Shown piece by piece: positions 7,012 through 13,770 of a stretch of 14,674 nt of DNA; positions within the stretch are counted from its first letter, which is position 1; the number at the start of each line of letters is the position of its first letter. Below the pieces are notes generated by a model. The model was not told the DNA's origin, ran no database searches, and saw nothing but the letters and a program-made list of their open reading frames with translations. This DNA comes from Zymomonas sp. (lineage in GTDB: Bacteria > Pseudomonadota > Alphaproteobacteria > Sphingomonadales > Sphingomonadaceae). A program made the position numbers and the translations under genes. The DNA lies in the NCBI GenBank assembly GCA_027489105.1, contig JAIYAJ010000450.1, positions 1 through 14,674 of the forward strand, read 5' to 3'.

Positions 7012-7242
7012 ATGACGATGACCGCACGTCTGGCATGCCACAAATTTGCTGCGACGCTCCTGCGTGACAGACAGGGCGTTGCGGCTGCGCGCTTCGCGCT
7101 GTTCACCTGCTTGTTTGCCGCTGCGGTCGCCCTCACGGTGCCAAGGCTGCTGTCCAAGGATATTGCAGCCGATCCCGTCATAGAACTGCGACACCATCTC
7201 CCTGAGGCGCTGGAAGCCATCGGCAATGCGATGAAGGGCTGA
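7012..7242 (+). CDS. Possible small single-pass membrane protein with pilin/TadE-like N-terminus
   Basis: 76 codons in the 346-nt gap between trxB and the cyclic-nucleotide-fold gene, the only plausible gene there. The product has a basic N-terminus, then LLRDRQGVAAARFALF, a hydrophobic helix (about residues 26-46), and a soluble tail rich in charged residues. This resembles Flp/TadE-type pilin starts (RDxxGxxAxEF/Y), but the conserved glutamate after the Ala-rich stretch is replaced by Arg (R27). Third-position GC is roughly two thirds, lower than neighbouring genes, and no good ribosome binding site precedes the ATG. It ends 4 nt before the convergent gene's stop without overlapping it. It could be a real small membrane peptide, a decayed pilin-like gene, or chance. 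I do not assign a function. Confidence 0.4.
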   Translation: MTMTARLACHKFAATLLRDRQGVAAARFALFTCLFAAAVALTVPRLLSKDIAADPVIELRHHLPEALEAIGNAMKG

Positions 7243-7245
7243 CCC

Positions 7246-7259
7246 GTCAGCTGGCTGAC
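7246..7259. terminator. Short inverted repeat at convergent gene ends
   Basis: GTCAGC-TG-GCTGAC lies at the junction of the small plus-strand frame (stop 7240-7242) and the minus-strand cyclic-nucleotide-fold gene, whose stop it contains. It could form a five-pair stem with a CTGG loop. No T tract follows; a weak terminator at best. Confidence 0.25.
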
Positions 7260-7741
7260 CGGCGAAACAGTCTTCCGAAGCGCGCCCGGGCATCGCGGTC
7301 GTCCTTGTCGTCCTGCCCTTCACCGGCCTTCGCCTGCACCACGGCGGTCGTCTCACGCAGGCGTTCGGACAGAAAGATCGCGAGCGCCCGATAGAAGCGC
7401 GCCGCGAACACCGGCTGCTCCTCGAAGCGGTCAAGGATGAGTTTGCGGGCGATGGCGAGAACCTCGACGGGTTCCTCGGCCAGCACCGAGACGAGCGGGG
7501 AATGACGCTCCACGAAGGACATCTCCCCCACCACATCGCCGACGCCCAGCCGCGCGACCTGCGTCCCGTCGCGCAGGCGGACTGCGACGCTGCCGGCCAG
7601 CACGAAGAATATCTCGTTCACGGGCCTGCCCGCGCTCACCAGCATGTCGCCCGGTTTGAGGCTGCGCAGCGTGCCGACGGAGAGGAGCCAGAGCATGTCG
7701 GCGTCGCTCAGACCGGCGGCGATGTAGCGGGCGTTCTTCAT
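7247..7741 (-). CDS. Cyclic nucleotide-binding-fold (Crp-like sensor) protein without DNA-binding domain
   Basis: 164 residues. Residues about 10-110 form a CAP/cNMP-binding beta roll: LKPGDMLVSAGRPVNEIFFVLAGSVAV, then VARLGVGDVVGEMSF. A helix follows (about 112-135), then a charged tail with no helix-turn-helix, so it is not a normal Crp/Fnr transcription factor. The phosphate-binding cassette keeps Gly-Glu (72-73), but the residue aligned with the cyclic-phosphate-binding Arg of CAP (R82) is Leu (L83 in SPLVSV). Binding of cAMP or cGMP is therefore doubtful. The ATG at 7741 shares its A with the rfbA stop (TGATG), so it is co-translated as the last gene of the rhamnose operon. Role unknown; a ligand-sensing or protein-interaction module is possible. 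Confidence 0.85.
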   Translation of the reverse strand: MKNARYIAAGLSDADMLWLLSVGTLRSLKPGDMLVSAGRPVNEIFFVLAGSVAVRLRDGTQVARLGVGDVVGEMSFVERHSPLVSVLAEEPVEVLAIARKLILDRFEEQPVFAARFYRALAIFLSERLRETTAVVQAKAGEGQDDKDDRDARARFGRLFRRSAS

Positions 7742-8610
7742 CAACGCTTTAGCACTTGATCCCGCAGATAAGTTCCATAGGCGCTCTTGCCGAGGGCATC
7801 GGCCAGGCGTTCGAGCTGTCCGGCATCGATGAAGCCCTTAAGATAGGCCACCTCCTCCAGGCAGGCGATCTTGAATCCCTGGCGCTTTTCGAGCGTACGG
7901 ACGAACTCCGCCGCTTCGATCAGGCTGTCGGGGGTTCCGGTATCGAGCCAGGCATAGCCGCGCCCCATCAGCTCGACCGAAAGCTTGCCGGCGTCGAGAT
8001 AGGCCTTGTTGACGTCGGTGATCTCGAGCTCGCCGCGCGCCGAAGGCTTGAGCGAGCGGGCGATCTCGACGACGTCGGAATCATAGAAATAGAGGCCGGT
8101 CACCGCCCAGTTGGAGCGGGGCCGCTGCGGCTTCTCCTCGATCGACACGGCGCGCATTGCGGCGTCGAACTCGACCACCCCGTAGCGCTCGGGATCGGTC
8201 ACATGATAGGCGAATACGGTCGCGCCGGCGCGCCGCGTCGCCGCCGAGCGGAACAGCTCGGTCGCGCCATGGCCATAATAGATATTGTCGCCGAGGATCA
8301 GCGCGGAGGGCTCGTTGCCGACGAAATCGGCGCCGATGATATAAGCCTGCGCCAACCCATCGGGGCTCGGCTGGACGGCATAGCTGATCTCCATCCCCCA
8401 CTGGCGACCATCTCCGAGCAGCGCCTGGAAGGAGGGAATGTCGCGCGGGGTGGAAATCAGCAGCACTTCCCTGATGCCCGCCAGCATCAGGGTCGACAGC
8501 GGATAATAGATCATCGGCTTGTCGTAGACCGGCAGAAGCTGCTTCGACGTCACCATCGTCATCGGGTGGAGCCGCGTCCCCGCGCCGCCCGCCAGGATAA
8601 TGCCCTTCAC
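7741..8610 (-). CDS. rfbA: Glucose-1-phosphate thymidylyltransferase (dTDP-glucose pyrophosphorylase)
   Basis: 289 residues, the standard length. It makes dTDP-glucose from dTTP and glucose-1-phosphate, the first step towards dTDP-L-rhamnose in the cytoplasm (also called RmlA). Visible motifs: nucleotide-binding GGAGTRL (8-14), [18 protein letters not shown] (22-39), LGDNIYYG (106-113) with the metal-binding Asp, EEKP (158-161), GELEITD (193-199) and WLDTGT (221-226). Start is GTG at 8610 (GTGAAGGGC), preceded 7 nt upstream by AGGGGA and overlapping the rfbD stop by 4 nt; the product then begins at the conserved KGIILAGG. Third enzyme downstream of rfbC in the rhamnose operon. Confidence 0.97.
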   Translation of the reverse strand: MKGIILAGGAGTRLHPMTMVTSKQLLPVYDKPMIYYPLSTLMLAGIREVLLISTPRDIPSFQALLGDGRQWGMEISYAVQPSPDGLAQAYIIGADFVGNEPSALILGDNIYYGHGATELFRSAATRRAGATVFAYHVTDPERYGVVEFDAAMRAVSIEEKPQRPRSNWAVTGLYFYDSDVVEIARSLKPSARGELEITDVNKAYLDAGKLSVELMGRGYAWLDTGTPDSLIEAAEFVRTLEKRQGFKIACLEEVAYLKGFIDAGQLERLADALGKSAYGTYLRDQVLKR

Positions 8611-9509
8611 GCGTTCATCCCCTGATTCCGGGCCGGCGGCCCGAGCAGTTCATCGATAATGTCTCCCACGGCCGCGTGCCAGTGGCGGGGCTCGATACCA
8701 TAGGCGGCGCGCAGCTCGGCGGTCGAAAGCCGGGAGTTGACCGGCCGGCGCGCGGGAGTCGGATAGTCCGCCGTCGTGATCGCCTCGACCTCGGCGACGG
8801 GTCCGCCGCGCTCCGCGCTCATCCGGAAGATCTCCCGCGCCAGTCCGCACCAGCTCGCCTCGCCGTCATTGACGAAATGCTGGATGCCCAGCGGCGCGGC
8901 GGGGTCATCGAACATCCGCAGCAGGATCGTCTGCACGGTAGCGGCGATGTCGGCCGCCGCCGTCGGACAGCCGCACTGGTCGTCGACGACGCGCAGCCGG
9001 GGGGTTGTCTGGGCAACGCGCAACATCGTCTTCAGGAAATTGTGGCGGTGCACCGACAGGACCCAGGCGGTCCGCAGCACCAGCGCCCTCGCCCTGCCGC
9101 CGAGTATGGCGCGCTCGCCCGCCAGCTTCGACGCACCATAGACGCCGAGCGGGGCGACAGGATCGTCGACGGCGTAGGGCCCGGCCTTTGTGCCGTCGAA
9201 GACATAGTCGGTCGACAGATGGACGATGGGACGGCCGGCCTCGGCCAGCCACCCAGCCGCTTCGCCATTGATGCGAAAGGCGAGATCGGGCTCCTCCTCG
9301 GCGCGATCGACCGCCGTATAGGCGGCGCAGTTGACGATCGCATCGACAGGATGGCGATCCAGATAGGCCTGGATGCTGTCGCGCGAAGCGAGATCAAGGT
9401 CTGCGCGCGTCGGGAAGAGAGCGACGGTGCCCTCGGGCCAGGACAAGCGCGCCATCTCCAGCCCGACCTGCCCCTGACCGCCCGTGACGAGGATATGGCG
9501 CTGGTTCAT
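8607..9509 (-). CDS. rfbD: dTDP-4-dehydrorhamnose reductase
   Basis: 300 residues. It reduces dTDP-4-keto-L-rhamnose to dTDP-L-rhamnose with NAD(P)H, the last step of the pathway (RmlD). It is an SDR-fold protein: dinucleotide-binding GGQGQVG (10-16), [12 protein letters not shown] (60-71), STDYVFDG (99-106), catalytic YGASK (Y124, K128), RTAWV (146-150). The ATG at 9509 overlaps the rfbB stop (ATGA) and gives the usual short N-terminus [11 protein letters not shown]. Upstream in-frame starts to 9638 would add 43 unrelated residues read through rfbB. No strong ribosome binding site is visible, so translation is probably coupled to rfbB. Confidence 0.95.
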   Translation of the reverse strand: MNQRHILVTGGQGQVGLEMARLSWPEGTVALFPTRADLDLASRDSIQAYLDRHPVDAIVNCAAYTAVDRAEEEPDLAFRINGEAAGWLAEAGRPIVHLSTDYVFDGTKAGPYAVDDPVAPLGVYGASKLAGERAILGGRARALVLRTAWVLSVHRHNFLKTMLRVAQTTPRLRVVDDQCGCPTAAADIAATVQTILLRMFDDPAAPLGIQHFVNDGEASWCGLAREIFRMSAERGGPVAEVEAITTADYPTPARRPVNSRLSTAELRAAYGIEPRHWHAAVGDIIDELLGPPARNQGMNA

Positions 9510-10564
9510 TCGGTAGCGAGGCCCAGCCGCTCCGTGGCATAGCGCCCGTCCAGTATCTCCTGCCACCAGGGGCGGTTGTCGAGATACCAGCGCACGGTCC
9601 GTTCGATGCCATGCTCGAACGAAGTCTGTGGCTCCCACCCAAGCTGATCGCGGATCTTGCTCGCATCGATCGCATAGCGGCGGTCATGCCCCGGCCGGTC
9701 GGCGACGAAGCTGATCTGGCTGGCATAGCCCCGGCCGTCGGCGCGCGGTTGCAGGCGATCGAGCGCGGCGCAGATCGCCTGCACCACCTCGATGTTGCGC
9801 CGCTCAGAATTGCCGCCGACATTATAGGTCTCGCCGGGGCTTCCCCGCTCGAAGACGGTGCGCAGGGCGCGGGCATGATCCTCGACATAGAGCCAGTCGC
9901 GGACGTTCGAGCCGTCGCCATAGACGGGCAGTGGCTCCCCGGCGAGCGCACGGATGATGATCAGCGGGATCAACTTTTCGGGAAAATGATAGGGCCCGTA
10001 ATTGTTCGAGCAATTGGTGACGAGCACCGGCAGGCCATAGGTATGCCCCCAGGCCCGAACGAGATGATCGGAACCAGCCTTGGAGGCCGAATAGGGCGAG
10101 CGCGGATCATAGGCCGTGCTCTCGGTGAACAGGCCTTCGTCGCCAAGCGATCCATAGACCTCGTCGGTCGAGATATGGTGGAAGCGGAAGGACGCCCGCC
10201 GCTCGCCATCGAGCGCGCGCCAATAAGCGAGCGCCTGGTCGAGCAGCGTGTAGGTGCCGACGACGTTCGTCTGAATGAACGCGCCCGGCCCGTCGATCGA
10301 ACGATCGACATGGCTCTCGGCGGCGAGATGGGCAACGATGTCGGGCTGGAATTCGGCCAACAGCGAGCGGACCCGCTCGGCATCGCAGATGTCGCCCTGG
10401 ACGAAACGATAGCGGGGATTGTTGCCGACCGGCGCGAGCGAGGTCAGCACACCGGCATAGGTCAGCTTGTCGAGGTTGAGCACCTCGTGCGTCGTCTCGC
10501 CGATCAGGTGGCGGATCAGCGCGGAACCGATGAAACCCGCCCCGCCGGTGACCAGGATACGCAT
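9506..10564 (-). CDS. rfbB: dTDP-glucose 4,6-dehydratase
   Basis: 352 residues, typical length. It converts dTDP-glucose to dTDP-4-keto-6-deoxyglucose using bound NAD (RmlB). Extended SDR features: GGAGFIGS (7-14), [15 protein letters not shown] (79-93), the catalytic TDE triad segment (133-135), YSASK (Y158, K162), [14 protein letters not shown] (187-200), and the substrate-binding [16 protein letters not shown] (215-230). Start chosen at ATG 10564 rather than the in-frame GTG at 10570, because GGAGGA (10576-10571) is 6 nt from the ATG but directly abuts the GTG. The gene begins 2 nt after the rfbC stop and overlaps rfbD by 4 nt. Confidence 0.97.
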   Translation of the reverse strand: MRILVTGGAGFIGSALIRHLIGETTHEVLNLDKLTYAGVLTSLAPVGNNPRYRFVQGDICDAERVRSLLAEFQPDIVAHLAAESHVDRSIDGPGAFIQTNVVGTYTLLDQALAYWRALDGERRASFRFHHISTDEVYGSLGDEGLFTESTAYDPRSPYSASKAGSDHLVRAWGHTYGLPVLVTNCSNNYGPYHFPEKLIPLIIIRALAGEPLPVYGDGSNVRDWLYVEDHARALRTVFERGSPGETYNVGGNSERRNIEVVQAICAALDRLQPRADGRGYASQISFVADRPGHDRRYAIDASKIRDQLGWEPQTSFEHGIERTVRWYLDNRPWWQEILDGRYATERLGLATE

Positions 10565-10566
10565 CG

Positions 10567-11175
10567 TCACTCCTCCGAAAGCGGGCCGAGCGGCACGCCG
10601 TCATAGGGAAAGGGACTGGCCCAGCCGAGGAGGGGAGGCAAGACCGAATCCTTGTCCGACAGGATCGGTCCGGACGATGGGAGCGGCCAGTCTATGGCGA
10701 GGGTCGGACAGTTCCACGCGATGCCGCCGTCGGTCTCGGGGGCATAGACGTCCGACACCTTGTAACTGACCTCGCAGTCCGGCTCTAGCGTCACGAAGGC
10801 ATGGCCGAAGCCGACCGGGATGTAGAGCTGGTCGCCATTGTCTGCGGACAATTCAGCCGCGACATGCCGGCCATAGGTCGGCGACCCGGCGCGAAGATCG
10901 ACCGCATAGTCGATTATCCGCCCACGCACGCAGCGAACCAGCTTAGCCTGCGCATGCGGGGGCGCCTGGAAATGAATGCCGCGAAGGGTCCCCACGTGCC
11001 GCGAATAGCTGTGATTGTCCTGGACGAAGAGGTCGGGAACGCCGAGATCGACGAAGCGGTCCCGGCGATATGTCTCGGAAAACCAACCACGATCATCGCC
11101 GAAGCGGCGGGTCTTGATCAATCTGACGGGCAATATACGGCTCCTGCCATCGAACCCGAGCCGGTTCGCAGGCAT
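10567..11175 (-). CDS. rfbC: dTDP-4-dehydrorhamnose 3,5-epimerase
   Basis: 202 residues by the start chosen here; first gene of the rhamnose operon. It epimerises C3 and C5 of dTDP-4-keto-6-deoxyglucose (RmlC). The cupin-like fold shows [12 protein letters not shown] (23-34), QDNHSYSR (52-59), LRGIHFQ with the catalytic His (H68), [18 protein letters not shown] (78-95), [10 protein letters not shown] (118-127), [10 protein letters not shown] (138-147) with candidate catalytic Tyr residues, and LSDKD with the partner Asp (D176). The ATG at 11175 has AGGGG about 5 nt upstream. In-frame ATGs at 11208, 11211 and 11226 would add up to 17 non-family residues and have poorer ribosome binding sites. 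A C-terminal tail of about 20 residues ([14 protein letters not shown]) exceeds enterobacterial RmlC. Confidence 0.95.
   Translation of the reverse strand: MPANRLGFDGRSRILPVRLIKTRRFGDDRGWFSETYRRDRFVDLGVPDLFVQDNHSYSRHVGTLRGIHFQAPPHAQAKLVRCVRGRIIDYAVDLRAGSPTYGRHVAAELSADNGDQLYIPVGFGHAFVTLEPDCEVSYKVSDVYAPETDGGIAWNCPTLAIDWPLPSSGPILSDKDSVLPPLLGWASPFPYDGVPLGPLSEE
10571..10576 (-). promoter_or_regulatory. Ribosome binding site of rfbB, inside the end of rfbC
   Basis: GGAGGA on the minus strand lies 6 nt before the ATG at 10564 and overlaps the last codons of rfbC. It settles the rfbB start against the in-frame GTG at 10570. Confidence 0.75.
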
Positions 11176-11382
11176 TGCCGCCCCTGTCCAGTGCCGAGGT
11201 GACACCATCATAATTTCCCGAGCCATATTGCGGCGCACCAAAGGCTGCAGTACCAGTGCCTTCTGTGTGGGGACAGGTCAAACATACTTCATGGCATTGA
11301 TATTACATAATAATTATAGCTGCGTGACGCGGCATTTTCCGGTCGCGCCATCGAGCCAGCATGTTTTGAGAGCACGCGGCGC
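11176..11382. promoter_or_regulatory. Divergent control region between rfbCBDA and the glycosyltransferase genes
   Basis: 207 nt with a marked AT-rich island (about 11280-11320) in otherwise very GC-rich DNA. On the minus strand a perfect TATAAT (11318-11313) faces the rfb operon, but the hexamer 17 nt upstream (CGGAAA) is not a -35 match, so an activator or alternative arrangement is likely. On the plus strand CATAAT (11306-11311, five of six) could serve the glycosyltransferase gene, again without a good -35 box. The two candidate -10 boxes lie 1 nt apart on opposite strands, so divergent transcription could compete. Predicted leader of the rfb transcript is over 100 nt. No riboswitch is recognised. 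Confidence 0.5.
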
Positions 11383-13728
11383 ATGACGCTCGGCAGAAAG
11401 CTTTTGCGGAAGCTCGGCGGACAGCCGTCCGATCCGAGACGCGATGTGCCGTCCTCCGGCGCAGCGGGAGGGCTGGTCGCGTCCGGCGACGCGGCGCGCG
11501 GTCGCGGAGACTGGGCCGCGGCGGCGGCCGCTTATCGCGCCGCGCTGGAGGAACAGCCCGATCTCGCGGCGATCTGGGTACAACTCGGTCATGCGGAAAA
11601 GGAGCGCGGGGCGGCCAACGCGGCGCTGGAAGCCTATGGCGAGGCGACGAAGCTGCGGCCATTGGAGGCCGACGCCTTCGTTCATCTCGCACATCTGCAG
11701 AAGCGCATGGGGCTTGTCGACAAGGCGATCCTTTCCTTCCTCCATGCCCTTCACGCCGGCGACTGCAGCCCGGAGACCAGCGACGAGCTGCTCTGGCTGA
11801 TCAACCACCGCCCCCGGCACAAGCAGCGCGAGACGCTGCCGGCGCTGCTCAAGCGGGCGGTCGCGCCGCTCGCACCCCGTAAGGGCGAGCTGCCGCTGCT
11901 GACACAGCTTCGCGCAATCCTGACCGAGGACATGGCGGAGCCCGTCAGCGCGGGCGAACAGCGGCACACACTGGTTTTCGATATATCCGATCTGATTGCC
12001 TATTATCGCAATGCGCGCCTGCCGACCGGGATCCAGCGCGTCCAGATCGAAACGATCGAGGGCGCGGTTCAGGAGGGCGGCGACCGCGACATAAGGCTGT
12101 GCTGCTTCATCGACGGGCGCGAAGACTGGCTCGAGCTTCCGCTGGAGCATATGCGCGCCATCGCCCGGCTGAGCACCGCCAGCGGCGATCGCACCGCGCC
12201 CGAATGGGTGGAGGCGATGGACCGGCTGCGGCTGTTCCTGTCGCTGACAGAGCCGTTCGACTTCCCGCAAGGCGCATCGCTGATCAATCTCGGCACCAGC
12301 TGGTGGCTGCAGAACTACTTTCTCTATGTGCGCGAGGCCAAGGCGAAGCGCGGCATCCGCTACGTCCCCTTCGTCCACGACATGATCCCGATCATCACCC
12401 CCGAACATTGCGTGCGCGGACTGACTCAGGACTTCATCAGCTGGGTGATCGGGGTGTTCGATCATGCCGACCATTTCCTGGTCAATTCGGATGCAACCCG
12501 CGACGACCTGATCGCAGTGGCGGCGCAGCTCGGCTACACCGTCGACCGCGACGATGTCGCCGTGATCGCGCTCGACACCGACTTCCGCAAGCCGGAGCGC
12601 AAGCGTCTGCCCGACAGCGCGCTTGGACAATGGTCTCTCGAAGCCGATGATTTCGTCCTGTTCGTGTCGACGATCGAATCGCGCAAGGGCCACCTGATCG
12701 CGTTCGAGGCCTGGGCCGAGCTGATCGCCCGCCATGGTCCCTCGGCGGTGCCGAAGCTGGTCTGCGTCGGCAACCAGGGCTGGCTGAACAGCCAGATCTA
12801 TCAGCGCCTGACCGACGATCCGGTGCTGGCGGAGCGGGTGACGATGCTGTCGCGCCTGTCCGACGAGGAACTGGCGCTGCTCTATCGCAGCTGCCGCTTC
12901 ACCCTCTATCCGAGCCTCTACGAAGGCTGGGGCCTGCCGGTGACCGAGTCGCTCTGCTACGGCAAGGTCCCGCTCATCTCGGACGCGGCCTCGCTGCCGC
13001 AGGCGGGGGGCGATTTTGCGGTCTATGTCGAGGCAGGATCCGTACCGTCGCTGGTCGAGGCCGCAGACCGGCTGATAGTCGATGGCGCCTATCGCCACAC
13101 GCTGGAAGCCCGCATCGCCGCGGACTTCAAGCCGCGTTCCTGGAGCGATCTCGCCCGGCAGATCGGCCAGGATCTCGACCGGTTCGCACTGCGCGACGCA
13201 GGCAAGCCGCTCGCCCTTCCGAATACGCCGGCGCGGATCGGCGCATGGCACGCGCTGACCCGGAACGGGGAGGTGCGGATCTGGCGCGGGATGAAGACTG
13301 CGGAGATCTACCGCAGCAATCTCGGCTGGCATCCGCCCGAGCATCGGGGCTGTCGGATCAAGAGCGACGGCGCCGCGTTGACGCTTCCCATGCCAGCGCA
13401 TGAGACGGCCGTCCGGATGCTGTTCCAGTTCGGGGGGGACGAGCAGTTTCCCTGCCAGTGGACGCTTGGCTACGGCACGGAGCTGCTGTCGGGGGATATC
13501 GGCATTCGCGAGGATAAGTGGGTCAGCTGCGATCTTCCTGCCTCTGCCGCGCCTTATGCGCTCGACATCCGCTTCGACGCCCTGCCCGCTGCCGATGGAA
13601 CGCTGCCGACCTATTTCGTGCGCGGCTTCTTCCTGCTCGCGGCCGAAGACACGACGGCGCGGCTCGATTTCATCGAAGCCGTGGCGCTGAACAGGCTCGA
13701 TGCGCTGAGCGCCTTTCGCGCGAGGTGA
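11383..13728 (+). CDS. GT4-family glycosyltransferase with N-terminal TPR region and C-terminal accessory domain
   Basis: 781 residues; no signal peptide, likely cytoplasmic or membrane-peripheral. Residues about 33-124 form TPR-like helix pairs (GDWAAAAAAYRAALEEQPD, then AALEAYGEATKLRPLEADAF). About 195-600 is a GT-B glycosyltransferase of the GT4 type: VFDISDLIAYYRNARLPTGIQRV (198-220), FVHDMIPIITPE (330-341), NSDATRDDL (368-376), FVSTIESRKGH (427-437), KLVCVGNQGW (458-467), and the EGWGLPVTE motif with the E-x7-E pair (E514, E522). About 610-781 is an extra domain of unknown fold, rich in predicted beta strands, ending after FFLLAAEDTTARLDF. I infer transfer of a sugar from a nucleotide donor to the growing repeat unit; donor not predictable, though the divergent rhamnose operon makes dTDP-rhamnose or mannose plausible. 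Start ATG 11383 has only a weak GAGAG upstream. Confidence 0.9.
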   Translation: MTLGRKLLRKLGGQPSDPRRDVPSSGAAGGLVASGDAARGRGDWAAAAAAYRAALEEQPDLAAIWVQLGHAEKERGAANAALEAYGEATKLRPLEADAFVHLAHLQKRMGLVDKAILSFLHALHAGDCSPETSDELLWLINHRPRHKQRETLPALLKRAVAPLAPRKGELPLLTQLRAILTEDMAEPVSAGEQRHTLVFDISDLIAYYRNARLPTGIQRVQIETIEGAVQEGGDRDIRLCCFIDGREDWLELPLEHMRAIARLSTASGDRTAPEWVEAMDRLRLFLSLTEPFDFPQGASLINLGTSWWLQNYFLYVREAKAKRGIRYVPFVHDMIPIITPEHCVRGLTQDFISWVIGVFDHADHFLVNSDATRDDLIAVAAQLGYTVDRDDVAVIALDTDFRKPERKRLPDSALGQWSLEADDFVLFVSTIESRKGHLIAFEAWAELIARHGPSAVPKLVCVGNQGWLNSQIYQRLTDDPVLAERVTMLSRLSDEELALLYRSCRFTLYPSLYEGWGLPVTESLCYGKVPLISDAASLPQAGGDFAVYVEAGSVPSLVEAADRLIVDGAYRHTLEARIAADFKPRSWSDLARQIGQDLDRFALRDAGKPLALPNTPARIGAWHALTRNGEVRIWRGMKTAEIYRSNLGWHPPEHRGCRIKSDGAALTLPMPAHETAVRMLFQFGGDEQFPCQWTLGYGTELLSGDIGIREDKWVSCDLPASAAPYALDIRFDALPAADGTLPTYFVRGFFLLAAEDTTARLDFIEAVALNRLDALSAFRAR

Positions 13729-13770
13729 AGCCCTCTTGCCCCGCGCCCGGCCTTCGCCGATAGCGCTGGC

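Noticed and set aside
6901..7536. N-terminal extension of the trxB frame
   Set aside because: The frame is open by chance. The extension overlaps the cyclic-nucleotide-fold gene out of frame, has no family similarity, and the 323-residue form already matches the full enzyme.
9510..9638. N-terminal extension of rfbD
   Set aside because: The 43 extra residues would be read out of frame through the end of rfbB; the ATG at 9509 gives the standard RmlD N-terminus.
11176..11241. Longer rfbC start
   Set aside because: The added residues do not resemble RmlC and the upstream starts have poorer ribosome binding sites. ATG 11208 remains a minor possibility.
11314..13401. A 695-codon minus-strand open frame opposite the large glycosyltransferase gene
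   Set aside because: It is antisense to a clear GT4 gene with intact motifs. Its predicted product is rich in Arg, Gln and Ala with no recognisable domain, the usual mirror frame of high-GC coding DNA.
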